Shown here: positions 43,865 to 52,773 of the stretch, one piece after another | How the letters are laid out: each line of letters starts with the position of its first letter | Position numbering within the stretch: the stretch's first letter is position 1 | Source: Pseudodesulfovibrio portus | Lineage (GTDB): Bacteria; Desulfobacterota; Desulfovibrionia; Desulfovibrionales; Desulfovibrionaceae | Length of the DNA: 64,000 bases | Assembly (NCBI RefSeq): GCF_026000375.1 | Contig: NZ_AP026708.1 | Location: forward strand, 1,304,501 to 1,368,500 | Reading direction: 5' to 3' | Notes under the pieces: model-generated | The model's database searches: none | The model's input: the letters and a program-made list of their open reading frames with translations, nothing else | What the model was told of the DNA's origin: nothing | Made by a program: the position numbers and the translations under genes

Positions 43865-44098
43865 CTAGAGAGCCTTCTCGATGTGGGAGATGGCGTCGCC
43901 GACCTTGAGGATCTTCTGGGCCTGCTCGTCATCGATCTCCAGGTCGAATTCCTCTTCCATGGCCATGATCAGTTCGGTCAGGTCCAGGGAATCGGCACCC
44001 AGGTCTTCAACGAAGGCGGCGGTTTCGACGACTTCGTCTTCGGACACGCCCAGCTGGTCGACAATGATCTCTTTCACTTTTGCTGCTACGTCGGACAT
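43865..44098 (-). CDS. acpP: Acyl carrier protein
   Basis: A 77-residue acidic four-helix protein that carries fatty acyl intermediates. The 4'-phosphopantetheine Ser is in [18 protein letters not shown] (about residue 37). ATG 44098 follows a GGAGG site; a TTG-started extension to 44116 is not supported. It sits between fabG and fabF as usual. Confidence 0.95.
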   Translation of the reverse strand: MSDVAAKVKEIIVDQLGVSEDEVVETAAFVEDLGADSLDLTELIMAMEEEFDLEIDDEQAQKILKVGDAISHIEKAL

Positions 44099-44129
44099 AA
44101 TTTCCTCCAATACCAATGTTTTTCTTACG

Positions 44130-44873
44130 TTACATGTACATGCCGCCGTTGACCCCGAGTACCTGGCCAGTGATGTACCCGGCTCCGGGACCCGCCAGGA
44201 AGGAGACGGCGGCTGCGATGTCCTCGGACTTTCCGAGGGATTTTAACGGAATCTGCTCCAACATGGCCTCCACCACCTTTTCGGGCAGGGCAGCGGTCAT
44301 GTCGGTCTCTATGAAACCGGGAGCCACGGCGTTGACCGTGATCCCGCGCGAGGCCAGCTCACGGGCGGCGGACTTGGTCAGGCCGATCAGCCCCGCCTTG
44401 GCGGAGGCATAATTTGCCTGGCCCGCGTTGCCCATCTGGCCGACCACGGAAGTGATATTGACGATGCGGCCCGCGCGCTGCTTGCCCATGATCTTGGACG
44501 CTTCCTTGAGGAAGACGAAGCAACCGGTCAGGTTGATGCGGAGGACCGTATCCCAGTCCTCGTCCTTCATGCGCATCATCAGCCCGTCGCGGGTGACGCC
44601 CGCATTGTTGACGAGCACCTCAAGGGACACCTTGCCCTTGATTTCATCCTTGAAAAAGGCTGCCACCGCGTCGCGGTCGCCGGAATCGAGCTGGAAGGCC
44701 CGGGCCTTGCCGCCCGCCTCCCTGATGGATGCAGCCACTGCTTCGGCTGCTTCGGGGCGACTGACATAGGTGAAATAAACCTCGAACCCGTCGGCGGCCA
44801 GCCGTTCGGCCACGGTGCGGCCGATGCCGCGGGACCCGCCCGTGACCAGGGCGACTTTGGGAAGATCGCTCAT
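44130..44873 (-). CDS. fabG: 3-oxoacyl-ACP reductase FabG
   Basis: A 247-residue short-chain dehydrogenase reducing 3-oxoacyl-ACP with NADPH. N-terminal nucleotide motif [25 protein letters not shown], catalytic Ser/Tyr/Lys in [23 protein letters not shown] and [13 protein letters not shown]. It is separated from fabH by 140 bases that may hold a promoter (a TACAAT box on the minus strand around 44955). Confidence 0.95.
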   Translation of the reverse strand: MSDLPKVALVTGGSRGIGRTVAERLAADGFEVYFTYVSRPEAAEAVAASIREAGGKARAFQLDSGDRDAVAAFFKDEIKGKVSLEVLVNNAGVTRDGLMMRMKDEDWDTVLRINLTGCFVFLKEASKIMGKQRAGRIVNITSVVGQMGNAGQANYASAKAGLIGLTKSAARELASRGITVNAVAPGFIETDMTAALPEKVVEAMLEQIPLKSLGKSEDIAAAVSFLAGPGAGYITGQVLGVNGGMYM

Positions 44874-45013
44874 TGAGTAACCTCGTGATTCTCTCTTTGA
44901 TCAGCACCCCATATACCAATTGGTGCCGGACTGCAAATTATCGGGGCTTCGTAACAGGATTGTAGCGTATTCATCAATTAACGATAAAAAGCAACGAAAC
45001 ACCTGTTTTAATA

Positions 45014-46000
45014 TCAGAATTGAACCAGCGTCGCGCCCCAGGTGAAGCCCCCGCCGAAGGTGGTGAGCAGGACCAGGTCGCCGTCCTTGATGAACCCGGA
45101 CTCCACAGCCTCGGACAAGGCCAGGGGGACCGAAGCGGCGGACGTGTTTCCGTATTTATGGATGTTGCAGAAGACCTTTTCTTCCGGGATCTCGAGCTTG
45201 CGGCCCACGGCGTCGATGATGCGGTAATTGGCCTGATGGGGCAGGAGCACGTCCACGTCGGTGGTGGTCAGTCCGTTGCGCTCAAGCAGATCGTTGCAGA
45301 TGGAGGACATGGACCGCACGGCGTGCTTGAACACGTCGCGCCCCGCCATCTGGACGAAGAACTCCTCGCCCACGGGCTCGCCCAGCTTGTAGGTATAGGC
45401 CGAACCGCCGCCGTGCACGGTGAGCAGGTTGCCCAGCTTGCCGTCGGCGGCCAGCATGGAGTCCAGCACGCGCGGGCTCTCTTCTTCGGTGCCCGAGGTC
45501 AGGATCACTGCGCCGGAGGCGTCGCCGAACAGCACGCAGGTGGTCCGGTCCTCCCAGTTGACGCGCCGGGAAATGACCTCGGACGTGACGACCAGAATCT
45601 TCGCGTCAGGCTCCAGCATGAGGTAGCCGCGCGCTGTCTGGAGGGCGTAGAGAAAGCCGGAACAGGCGGCCTGAACGTCCACGCACGCCTGGCCGGAGAT
45701 GCCGAGCTTTTCCTGAACGATGCAGGCACAGGACGGGATCATCGAATCCGGGGTAAAGGTGCCGCACACGATATGCGTCAGTTCGGACGCATCCATGCCC
45801 GCGTCGGCCAGGGCCATCTTTGCGGACTCGAAGGCCATGTCCGAGGCGGCCTGGTCGTCGGCCACGACGTGCCGTTCCTTGATACCCGTCCGGGTGGTGA
45901 TCCACTCATCGGACGTATCGACGATTTTTTCGAGATCGGTGTTGGTCAGCACCTTTTCAGGAGCATACCTGCCAAAACCGCGAATGATGAAATTGATCAT
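45014..46000 (-). CDS. fabH: Beta-ketoacyl-ACP synthase III FabH
   Basis: A 328-residue enzyme starting fatty acid synthesis from acetyl-CoA and malonyl-ACP. Catalytic Cys in VQAACSGFLYAL (about residue 113), His in LLPHQANYRIID and Asn in YGNTSAASVPLAL. ATG 46000 (MINFIIRG) matches the family start but has no good Shine-Dalgarno; the frame extends 19 codons further upstream without family match. It follows plsX by 81 bases. Confidence 0.93.
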   Translation of the reverse strand: MINFIIRGFGRYAPEKVLTNTDLEKIVDTSDEWITTRTGIKERHVVADDQAASDMAFESAKMALADAGMDASELTHIVCGTFTPDSMIPSCACIVQEKLGISGQACVDVQAACSGFLYALQTARGYLMLEPDAKILVVTSEVISRRVNWEDRTTCVLFGDASGAVILTSGTEEESPRVLDSMLAADGKLGNLLTVHGGGSAYTYKLGEPVGEEFFVQMAGRDVFKHAVRSMSSICNDLLERNGLTTTDVDVLLPHQANYRIIDAVGRKLEIPEEKVFCNIHKYGNTSAASVPLALSEAVESGFIKDGDLVLLTTFGGGFTWGATLVQF

Positions 46001-46081
46001 GGAGGGGTGTGTATGCCAATGCACTCGTACGGTCAAGCCGGGCAAGGACTTGCACAAGGATTGGCCTGCGGGCTGACCGGT

Positions 46082-47131
46082 CTAGGCGGCGCTCTTCTCC
46101 GACTTGCCGTTCAGTCCCTGATGGTCGGCCAGCTTCTCCACCAGATGCTCGTGCGCCCGGTTGCGCACCGAGGTGGCGGCCATGCGGATGCAGTTGACCA
46201 TGGCCAGCTGATTGGACTTGCCGTGGGCGACGAGGACGATGTCCTTGAGACCCAGCAACGGCGCGCCGCCGTATTCGGCATAGTCGGTCACTTTCCTGAA
46301 CCGCTTGAACGCCCTCATGGACAACAGCGTGCCGAGCTTGGACAGCCAGCTCGACTTCAGCTCGTCCTTGAGGATGCGGCCGAGGGAAGTGGCCAGTCCT
46401 TCGGAGAGCTTCAGGGCCACGTTGCCCACAAAGCCGTCGCAGACCACGATATCCACCTCGCCGGTGAAGATGTCGCGGCCCTCGACGTTGCCGATGAACC
46501 GCAACTGGGACTTCTTGAGCAGGTCGAAAGCCTCGCGCACGGCAGCGTTGCCCTTGCCCTCCTCCTCGCCGATGGACAGGATGCCGACCGACGGTTTGTC
46601 CAGACCCAGGACGTCGCGCGCGAACACGTCGGCCATGAGCCCGAACTGGAAAAGGTGCTGGGGCTTGGAGTCCACGTTGGCGCCCACGTCGATGAGCACC
46701 ACCGGGTTCTTCTCGGTGGGCAGGATGCCCGCCAGCGCCGGACGCTGAACGCCCTTGATGCGGCCGAGCACGAACATGCCGCAGGCCACGGTGGCCCCGG
46801 AATTGCCTGCGGAAACCACGCCGTGGGCCTCGCCGTCCTTGACCAGACGGCAGGCCACCTGGATGGACGAGTCCTTCTTGCGCCGGAGCGCGTCGGCGGG
46901 CTTGTCGTCCATCTCCACGACCTGGGAGGCATGCACGACCCGGATGTCCAGCCCTTCGGCATCGCATCCGGCCAATTCCGCATTGACGACCGCTTCGTCG
47001 CCGACCAACGCAATGGCTATGCCCTCGCGCGCAGCTTCCACTGCGGCGGGCACGACCACCTGGGGACCGAAATCGCCCCCCATTGCATCCACGGCAATGC
47101 GCGGAGCCGATGTTGCGCCGGTGCTAGGCAT
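46082..47131 (-). CDS. plsX: Phosphate acyltransferase PlsX
   Basis: A 349-residue enzyme converting acyl-ACP to acyl-phosphate for phospholipid synthesis. N-terminal [83 protein letters not shown] and GGAPLLGLK. Its start overlaps the rpmF end by eight bases, the usual rpmF-plsX coupling. The last ~15 residues are a polar tail. Confidence 0.94.
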   Translation of the reverse strand: MPSTGATSAPRIAVDAMGGDFGPQVVVPAAVEAAREGIAIALVGDEAVVNAELAGCDAEGLDIRVVHASQVVEMDDKPADALRRKKDSSIQVACRLVKDGEAHGVVSAGNSGATVACGMFVLGRIKGVQRPALAGILPTEKNPVVLIDVGANVDSKPQHLFQFGLMADVFARDVLGLDKPSVGILSIGEEEGKGNAAVREAFDLLKKSQLRFIGNVEGRDIFTGEVDIVVCDGFVGNVALKLSEGLATSLGRILKDELKSSWLSKLGTLLSMRAFKRFRKVTDYAEYGGAPLLGLKDIVLVAHGKSNQLAMVNCIRMAATSVRNRAHEHLVEKLADHQGLNGKSEKSAA

Positions 47132-47303
47132 CGTCGCCGCTGACTACCTGACGACCCTTGTAGGTGCCGCAGACGGAACAGGCGCGATGAGGAAGAGTGG
47201 GTTCGCCGCATTCGCAGTAGACGACGTTGGGAGCCGCCACCTGATCGTGGGAGCGACGCATGCCCTTGCGGGACTTGGAAGTCTTTTTCTTGGGGACTGC
47301 CAT
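47124..47303 (-). CDS. rpmF: 50S ribosomal protein L32, zinc-binding form
   Basis: A 59-residue protein beginning [20 protein letters not shown], the standard L32 start, with the four zinc cysteines retained as CEC and CSVC in YCECGEP...RACSVCG. It lies between the DUF177 gene and plsX, an arrangement conserved across bacteria. Short enough to fall below common ORF cut-offs. Confidence 0.95.
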   Translation of the reverse strand: MAVPKKKTSKSRKGMRRSHDQVAAPNVVYCECGEPTLPHRACSVCGTYKGRQVVSGDDA

Positions 47304-47377
47304 GATGTATACCTCTTAAGTAATATGATGTCGTTTGTCCGCCCGCCCGAATCCGTAGTCCGTCCGGGCAAGGGGCG

Positions 47378-47896
47378 TTACTTTATCTTCAAGTTGCGGA
47401 AAACCGCAAGTCTTTCGTCGCCCTCTTCCTGCTCACACACGCAGGCCTCGGTATTGAGGTCCTTGCCGCAACCGGGGCAGATGCCCTTGCACTCCTCGGA
47501 GCACAACGGCTTGAACGGCAGGGTCAGGGCGAATTCCTCCCAGAGGACCGCGCCCAGGTCGAGCTGGAGCTGACCGTTTTCCTCGCGCACCCTCGGCACT
47601 TCGTCGTACTCCCCGTCCGGGAGCTGCTCAAAGGTGTCGAAGGCGACGTCGATCTCCTGCTCGAACAACCCCGCGCACCGGTCGCAGGCCAGGTTCACGC
47701 TCCCCTTGAGGGTGCCGCGAACCAGCGCGCCGTTGTCGGACTGGGGAAGGATGGTGTATTCGGCCACCAGGTCGCGTCCCGGACGCACGGCGAGCTTGAA
47801 CTCCCGCCACGCCTCGCGCCAAAGCGCCTGGTCGTCAAAGGTGTAACTCCTGCCCTCGGCGGCGATGTCGCTGATCGGTAACCATAATTCAAACAT
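47378..47896 (-). CDS. DUF177/YceD family protein with cysteine knuckles
   Basis: A 172-residue cytoplasmic protein of the YceD (DUF177) family, linked to 23S rRNA accumulation and routinely encoded upstream of rpmF. It has the family LACDRCAGLFEQEID segment, a long acidic strand region and C-terminal cysteine pairs (CSEECKGICPGCGKDLN) that may bind zinc. ATG 47896 (MFELWLP) follows GGAGG; the extension to 47947 is rejected. First gene of the minus-strand lipid operon. Confidence 0.85.
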   Translation of the reverse strand: MFELWLPISDIAAEGRSYTFDDQALWREAWREFKLAVRPGRDLVAEYTILPQSDNGALVRGTLKGSVNLACDRCAGLFEQEIDVAFDTFEQLPDGEYDEVPRVREENGQLQLDLGAVLWEEFALTLPFKPLCSEECKGICPGCGKDLNTEACVCEQEEGDERLAVFRNLKIK

Positions 47897-48221
47897 ACTA
47901 TCCTCCGCCTGTCCGGTTGATCGGAGTATGCCATGTGCACGGCGCAAGGAAAAGGCCGCCCGGAGCGATGTCTACCATACGCGGGGACCGGACTTCTCCG
48001 CAGCAACGCAGCACACGGTGCGCTCTGGTCAACCAGCCGTTAGGGCTGGGCAACCGGTGCTTCCTATGTGGAACAATATCATCTGTCAAGAAAAAAACCC
48101 TTGCCATTTGCCTGCAGGCTGGGTAATGAATCACTCCCGCTGCCTGGGGGAGCTACCAACTCCGGGCGACGAGCAAAGATTTTAATTGAACTATTTCATT
48201 TGAATACATCAGGAGGTCGCA
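47897..48221. other. Divergent promoter region between DUF177 operon and rpmB
   Basis: 325 bases without a convincing gene. On the plus strand TTGCCA (48101-48106), a 17-base spacer and TAATGA (48124-48129) make a good sigma-70 promoter for rpmB with a ~90-base leader. On the minus strand no clear box pair was found; a CATACT near 47925 is a weak -10 candidate. Confidence 0.45.
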
Positions 48222-48437
48222 ATGTCCCAGGTTTGCGATATTTGTGGAAAAGGCCCCCAGAGCGGCAACAACGTCAGCCACTCCCACATCAAGACCAAAC
48301 GCCGCTTCATGCCCAACCTGCAGAAGGTTCGCCACCAGCTCGAATCCGGCCAGGTCGTCAGCATCAAGGCCTGCACCCGCTGCATCCGTAATGGTGCCGT
48401 GGTCAAGCCCGTTGCCCGCAAAAAAGAAGAAGCCTAA
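48222..48437 (+). CDS. rpmB: 50S ribosomal protein L28, zinc-binding form
   Basis: A 71-residue protein: [22 protein letters not shown]...[12 protein letters not shown] and [12 protein letters not shown]. The two CxxC pairs (residues 5-8 and 51-54) make this the zinc-binding (C+) form. AGGAGG precedes the ATG at a good distance. Monocistronic, with a strong terminator. Confidence 0.96.
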   Translation: MSQVCDICGKGPQSGNNVSHSHIKTKRRFMPNLQKVRHQLESGQVVSIKACTRCIRNGAVVKPVARKKEEA

Positions 48438-48469
48438 GTCCGCTTAGCTTTTCCGGCTTGTAAAGCTAT

Positions 48470-48503
48470 GCTGCCATCGTCACATGACGATGGCAGCTTT
48501 TTT
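48470..48503 (+). terminator. Rho-independent terminator of rpmB
   Basis: A perfect 13-base stem GCTGCCATCGTCA/TGACGATGGCAGC with a two-base gap, followed by six T. Confidence 0.9.
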
Positions 48504-48568
48504 GCGTTCTTTTGCCTGGCTCGTCATGGTCTTCGGAGAGGAGCCATGTGCAGTAATTGACGCCCGGA

Positions 48569-48588
48569 CTGTGCACCATACTGCACAG
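48569..48588 (+). promoter_or_regulatory. Predicted enhancer-binding-protein site upstream of SHOCT gene
   Basis: Perfect inverted repeat CTGTGCA-N6-TGCACAG, about 60 bases upstream of a sigma-54 promoter. The same TGTGCA-N6-TGCACA core lies upstream of the ZraP-like gene at 59042-59059, so one regulator probably binds both. Confidence 0.6.
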
Positions 48589-48647
48589 GTGCACATCCTC
48601 GCTCCGCCCGATTTCCTGCAACAACATGAAATCACGACATATTCGTT

Positions 48648-48665
48648 TTGGCACAGGGTATGCTT
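48648..48665 (+). promoter_or_regulatory. Sigma-54 promoter of SHOCT gene
   Basis: TTGGCAC...TGCTT with the invariant GG (48650-48651) and GC (48662-48663) exactly ten bases apart, the -24/-12 pattern of RpoN promoters. ATG 48699 is 36 bases after the GC. Confidence 0.7.
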
Positions 48666-48698
48666 AGTCTTCCGCAAACGACACGGAAGGTGACAGCT

Positions 48699-48977
48699 AT
48701 GGATTTTTTAAGTTTCAGTAATTGGTGCAACGGCCCCGGGTATTGGCAGGGCGGAGGCGGCGGAGGATGGAGCGGCTGGATGATGCCCTTCCATTTCGGC
48801 GGCATCCTGCAACTGGTCATCCTGGGACTGATCGTCTACTTCACGGTGCGGATGTTCCGCAAACCGACCAGCGCCGCAGGCCCGGACTCTGCGGAGGCAA
48901 CCCTCCGCGAACGGTTCGCCATGGGCGAAATCGATGCCCAGACATACGAGTCCATGCGAAAGGAACTCAGAAAATAG
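48699..48977 (+). CDS. SHOCT-domain small membrane protein
   Basis: A 92-residue protein. The N-terminus is Trp/Gly/Met-rich (residues ~5-30: NWCNGPGYWQGGGGGGWSGWMM), followed by one transmembrane helix (ILQLVILGLIVYFTVRMF) and a C-terminal SHOCT domain (LRERFAMGEIDAQTYESMRKELR). ATG 48699 follows GAAGGTG. It is driven by a sigma-54 promoter with an enhancer site shared with the ZraP-like gene, suggesting a role in an envelope or metal stress response. Exact function unknown. Confidence 0.75.
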   Translation: MDFLSFSNWCNGPGYWQGGGGGGWSGWMMPFHFGGILQLVILGLIVYFTVRMFRKPTSAAGPDSAEATLRERFAMGEIDAQTYESMRKELRK

Positions 48978-49008
48978 TTCGAGAACAGAATACCTCCTCT
49001 CCCCATGA

Positions 49009-49045
49009 GAAAGCCCCCGCCGGATTTATCCGACGGGGGCTTTCC
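49009..49045. terminator. Bidirectional Rho-independent terminator
   Basis: GAAAGCCCCCG-CCGGA pairs with TCCG-CGGGGGCTTTC between the convergent SHOCT and gltX genes, with short T/A tracts on both sides. Confidence 0.8.
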
Positions 49046-49063
49046 ATTGATCATGCCTGATGC

Positions 49064-50461
49064 CTAGAGTTCCACGGCCCTTCTCATGCGGGCCAGGGTT
49101 TGTTCCTTGCCCAACACCATCATGGTCTCGAACAGGCCCGGAGACTGGGTCTTGCCGACGATGGCCACACGGATGGGCTGGGCGATGACCTTGAACTTGA
49201 TGTCCTTTTCCTCGAGGAATCCGCGATGCAGGTCCTCAAGGGACTGCTCGGTGAATTCGGCCAGCGCCTCGATGCGGTCGGCGATGTCTTCGAGCAGGGG
49301 CTTGGTCTCGTCGGTGAGGAACTTCTTCACCGCTGCCTCGTCATAGGGCAGGAACGGGGCGTCCACGATGAAGGGACGGGATTGCTCCAGCATGTCGAGG
49401 ATGGACTTTGCCCGGGGCTGGAGGAGCGGCGCGATCCTGGCGAAATCGGCCTTTGACACGGCCCCGGCCTCTTCCTCGCCCACCTCGCGGGCCAAGAAGT
49501 CGCAGAGCAGCCCGGCCAACCGCTCGGGGTCGGCCTTCTGCATGTACTGGCCGTTGACCCACTCGAACTTGGTCAGGTCGAACACGGACGGCGAGTTGCC
49601 CAGGTTGTCCGTGGAGAAGAGCTTGACCATCTCCTCCATGGTGAACAGCTCCTGGTCGCCGTGGGACCAGCCCAGCCGGGCCAGGTAGTTGGTCACGGCC
49701 TCGGGCAGGTAGCCCATCTTCTCGTATTCCATGACCGACAGCGCGCCGTGGCGCTTGGAAAGCTTCTTCTTGTCCGGGCCGAGGATCATGGGCACGTGGC
49801 CGAACCGGGGGATGTCCCAGCCCAGGGCCTTGTAGATCAGGATCTGGCGCGGGGTGTTGTTGACGTGGTCGTCGCCGCGAAGCACGTGGTTCACGCCCAT
49901 GTCGTGGTCGTCCACCACCACGGCCAGGTTGTAGGTCGGCGTGCCGTCCGTGCGGCGGAGGATCATGTCGTCCATCTCGGAGTTCTCCACGGAGATGAAT
50001 CCCTTGACCATGTCGTCGAATCCGGTGGCGCCGTCCTGCGGGGCCTTGAGCCGGACCACGCCTTCGGTCAGCCCTTTTTCGCGGCAGGTGCTGTCGTACT
50101 TGGGCTTGCGGCCTTCCTTCATGGCCTTTTCGCGCATGGCGTCCACGTCTTCCTTGGAACACCGGCAGTAATAGGCATGGCCGGACTCGATGAGCCGGTC
50201 GATGACCTCGTTGTGGCGGTCGGCGCGGGCGGACTGGAACACGATCTCGCCGTCGTGCTCAAGGCCGAGCCACTTCATGGAGTCGATGATGGCGTCCGTG
50301 GCCTCCTGGGTGGACCGCTCGCGGTCCGTGTCCTCGATGCGCAGCCGGAACTCGCCGCCTGCGGCACGGGCCAGGAGCCAGGAAAAAAGCGCGGTGCGGG
50401 CACCGCCGATATGCAGGTATCCGGTCGGGCTGGGCGCGAACCGGGAAACGATCTTGGTCAT
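49064..50461 (-). CDS. gltX: Glutamyl-tRNA synthetase
   Basis: A 465-residue class I aminoacyl-tRNA synthetase. HIGH-type motif in PSPTGYLHIGGARTALFSWL (residues ~9-28), the EDTDRERS segment, a zinc-region CRCSKEDVD and the KMSKS-type KKLSKRHGALSV (about residue 240). A C-terminal helical anticodon-binding domain follows. Length is typical of bacterial GluRS. An intergenic repeat separates it from the upstream nfu gene. Confidence 0.96.
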   Translation of the reverse strand: MTKIVSRFAPSPTGYLHIGGARTALFSWLLARAAGGEFRLRIEDTDRERSTQEATDAIIDSMKWLGLEHDGEIVFQSARADRHNEVIDRLIESGHAYYCRCSKEDVDAMREKAMKEGRKPKYDSTCREKGLTEGVVRLKAPQDGATGFDDMVKGFISVENSEMDDMILRRTDGTPTYNLAVVVDDHDMGVNHVLRGDDHVNNTPRQILIYKALGWDIPRFGHVPMILGPDKKKLSKRHGALSVMEYEKMGYLPEAVTNYLARLGWSHGDQELFTMEEMVKLFSTDNLGNSPSVFDLTKFEWVNGQYMQKADPERLAGLLCDFLAREVGEEEAGAVSKADFARIAPLLQPRAKSILDMLEQSRPFIVDAPFLPYDEAAVKKFLTDETKPLLEDIADRIEALAEFTEQSLEDLHRGFLEEKDIKFKVIAQPIRVAIVGKTQSPGLFETMMVLGKEQTLARMRRAVEL

Positions 50462-50509
50462 GTGTATATTCTCCTTGAAAAATCGATCAACAGCCGGTTG
50501 ACGCCCTCA

Positions 50510-50630
50510 GGCTTTCGAGAGTGGGCCAGATTCGTAGGCGGAAGGGTTCGCGGTTCCCACAGCCGTATCTCAATACGGCGAGGACAGCCGCAACCTTTCC
50601 AACTGCGAAGATGGCCCGCTATCGGAAGCC
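50510..50630. repeat. Palindromic intergenic repeat, family A, copy 2
   Basis: A 121-base element with 19-base terminal inverted repeats (GGCTTTCGAGAGTGGGCCA vs TGGCCCGCTATCGGAAGCC; 16 of 19 pair). Nested inner hairpins are GGAAGGGTT/AACCTTTCC and CCGTAT-CTCA-ATACGG. It shares the GAGAGTGG / CCGCTATCG core and the position just after a minus-strand stop codon with copy 1 at 5064-5173. Confidence 0.7.
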
Positions 50631-50633
50631 GCG

Positions 50634-50855
50634 CTATACGGCCTCGACGCCCTTCACTTCGGGGATTTCCTTCAAAACGATTCGCTCGATGCCGTTTTTC
50701 AGCGTCATCTGCGACATGGGGCAGCCCTTGCAGGCACCGGTCAGGCGGACCTGGACAATACCGTTGTCGGTGATGTCCACCAGTTCCACGTCGCCGCCGT
50801 CGCCCTGAAGCATGGGCCGGACCTTGTCGAGAACGGATTCAACTTTTTCACGCAT
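50634..50855 (-). CDS. NifU-like Fe-S scaffold domain protein (Nfu)
   Basis: A 73-residue protein consisting of one Nfu domain: [24 protein letters not shown] and the cluster-binding [16 protein letters not shown] (CxxC, about residues 42-45). Such proteins carry 4Fe-4S clusters to targets. It is single-gene-sized and is not accompanied by nifS or isc genes here. The stop is three bases from the family A repeat. Confidence 0.92.
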   Translation of the reverse strand: MREKVESVLDKVRPMLQGDGGDVELVDITDNGIVQVRLTGACKGCPMSQMTLKNGIERIVLKEIPEVKGVEAV

Positions 50856-50923
50856 GGGAAAGCCTCCGTGTAGGGTGTTCGGACGGATGGATTACGGCCT
50901 CGGGCCGGGGATGTCAAATACGG

Positions 50924-51985
50924 CTATTGGTCGATCAGGACGCGGAACGCCTCTTCCAGTTCCTCGTCAAGGTCCTGGACCATCTCGTCCATGCGGTCCG
51001 GGGTGAGGCCCATGGCCGCCCAGACCGCAGGGTCCGGAGGCTGGACAAAGTATTCGCCGCTGGAACCGATGCCCAGGCCTGTGGCGATGGTCTCGGCGCA
51101 ATGCACCAGATGCGGCTCCGGGTCCTTCTGCGTGGGCTTGGGGTGGTGGTGTTCGAGCACGGCGGTCACCAGGACAAAGGGGAAATTCCACTTCCTGAGC
51201 AGCATGCCGCCCAGGGTGGCGTGATCGAAGCCGAGCAGCTTCTTTTCCTCGGCAACGAGGAGCACGTCCTTGTTGCGGGCGTGGGCGTGCACGGCCGTGG
51301 CCCGCTCCGGCTCGGTCTGGAGCAGGATGAGCTGGCCGATGTCGTGCAGCAGCCCGGCCACGAACGCCCGCTCCGGGTCGCCCTGGCCCGTGATGCGGCA
51401 CAGCCGCCGCGCGATCAGGCCGCAGCCCACCGAATGCTTCCAGAACAGCTCCATGTCCAGGACGTCGGCGGGCACGTCCTTGAACAGGCTCATGACCGAT
51501 GTACCCACGGCCAGGGTGGAAAGCTGGTTGACCCCGACCACGGTCACGGCCCGGGAGATGGTGTCGATCTGCATGGGCAGGGAGTAGAAGGCGGAGTTGA
51601 CCATGCGCAGGAGAAAGGCGGTCATGCCGGGGTCCTGGCTGATGATCGCGGCCAGGTCGTCCGCCGAGGTCGATTTGCCCGCGATGGCCTGCTGCAGTTC
51701 CAGGAATATTTGGGGCAGGGCCGGAAGCTGGTGATCCTTGCGCAGGATGTCCAGCGGGTCCAGCGGAGTCACCTCGGGCAGGTCGGCTGCGGACTTCCCC
51801 TCCCTGTACCTCTCGGGATGCGCGGCCATGTCCCTGGCCACGTGATCGACCCCGAGACGGGCCAGCCGCTTCATGGAGTCGTCCGGCTCTTCGATATATT
51901 TGAATCGTCTGGAAAGCAGCTTTTTCGCCGCTTGAATTATTTCGGATGCAATTTCCTTGACCGGTTCCGTGCTGTTCTCTTCCAT
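50924..51985 (-). CDS. HDOD-domain protein
   Basis: A 353-residue cytoplasmic protein with an HDOD domain over residues ~85-290: LPALPQIFLELQQAIAGK, IISQDPGMTAFLLRMVNSAFY, AGLLHDIGQLILL and LEHHHPKPTQ. It keeps an HD pair (LLHDIG), although many HDOD proteins have lost catalysis. The N-terminus (about 80 residues) is charged and helical. HDOD proteins act in signalling networks including chemotaxis and c-di-GMP control. Partner unknown. Confidence 0.82.
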   Translation of the reverse strand: MEENSTEPVKEIASEIIQAAKKLLSRRFKYIEEPDDSMKRLARLGVDHVARDMAAHPERYREGKSAADLPEVTPLDPLDILRKDHQLPALPQIFLELQQAIAGKSTSADDLAAIISQDPGMTAFLLRMVNSAFYSLPMQIDTISRAVTVVGVNQLSTLAVGTSVMSLFKDVPADVLDMELFWKHSVGCGLIARRLCRITGQGDPERAFVAGLLHDIGQLILLQTEPERATAVHAHARNKDVLLVAEEKKLLGFDHATLGGMLLRKWNFPFVLVTAVLEHHHPKPTQKDPEPHLVHCAETIATGLGIGSSGEYFVQPPDPAVWAAMGLTPDRMDEMVQDLDEELEEAFRVLIDQ

Positions 51986-52085
51986 TGCGTCTTGTCCTCA
52001 GGGTTGGGGAAGCGAGCCTGGCTTTCAGCCTAAAATAAATCGCGAGGAAGAAAAAGATTTTTTTGATAAACAGCCGTTCAACAAC

Positions 52086-52712
52086 TCATTTCAGGAAATG
52101 GGGGTTGTACTGCTTCTCGTGGGCCACCGTGGTCATGGGTCCGTGGCCGGAGTAGATGCGGGTGGCGTCCGGCAGGCTCAGGATGCGCGACCGGATGGAG
52201 GCGAGAAGCTCCGGGCCGCTGCCCTGGGGCAGGTCGGTCCTGCCCACGGCGATCATGAAGATCAGGTCGCCCACGAACACGCAGCCCGCGGCCGGGAAGA
52301 AATAGGACAGCGATCCCGGCGTGTGGCCGGGGGTGTCCAGGACGAGCATGGGCTGGCCCAGCTCCCGGCGCCTGCCCGGCCCGATGCGCTCGTAGCCGAA
52401 GTCGATGTACGGGACCAGCTCGCGGATGCCCTTGGCCTCCAGGGAGATGTCCTTGAGGAACTCGTCCTCGCCGCTGGCGTACACCGACACGTCGAAGCGG
52501 TTAAGGAGTTCCTTGACCCCGCCGATATGATCCACATGGAAATGGGTGAGATACACGCCCGTGAGGTTCAACCCCAGCTCGTCGATGCGGTCGAGGAGAC
52601 GGTCCGGCTCGATGCCCGCGTCCACGACCACTGCGTCCCCGTCCGCACTCAGCAGGTAGCAGTTGGTCTCGTCCGGGCCGAGGATGAAGGTTTCGATGAT
52701 CAGCTTGCTCAT
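52086..52712 (-). CDS. MBL-fold metallo-hydrolase, glyoxalase II-like
   Basis: A 208-residue metallo-beta-lactamase-fold enzyme: GPDETNCYLLSADGDAVVVDAGI, the zinc motif THFHVDHIGG (HxHxDH, about residue 57), DTPGHTPGSLSYF, FVGDLIFMIAVGRTDLPQG and SGHGPMTTVAHEKQYNP. This is the compact hydroxyacylglutathione-hydrolase-like subgroup, often thiol-ester or persulfide related. ATG 52712 gives the family start (MSKLIIETFILGP); the frame to 52793 is rejected. Divergent from the WcbI-like gene. Confidence 0.87.
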   Translation of the reverse strand: MSKLIIETFILGPDETNCYLLSADGDAVVVDAGIEPDRLLDRIDELGLNLTGVYLTHFHVDHIGGVKELLNRFDVSVYASGEDEFLKDISLEAKGIRELVPYIDFGYERIGPGRRRELGQPMLVLDTPGHTPGSLSYFFPAAGCVFVGDLIFMIAVGRTDLPQGSGPELLASIRSRILSLPDATRIYSGHGPMTTVAHEKQYNPHFLK

Positions 52713-52773
52713 GAACGCGTTGCCGGGTAATGATGTTTCAAGAATTCTAAGGTGATACTCGTTAAGGATATAA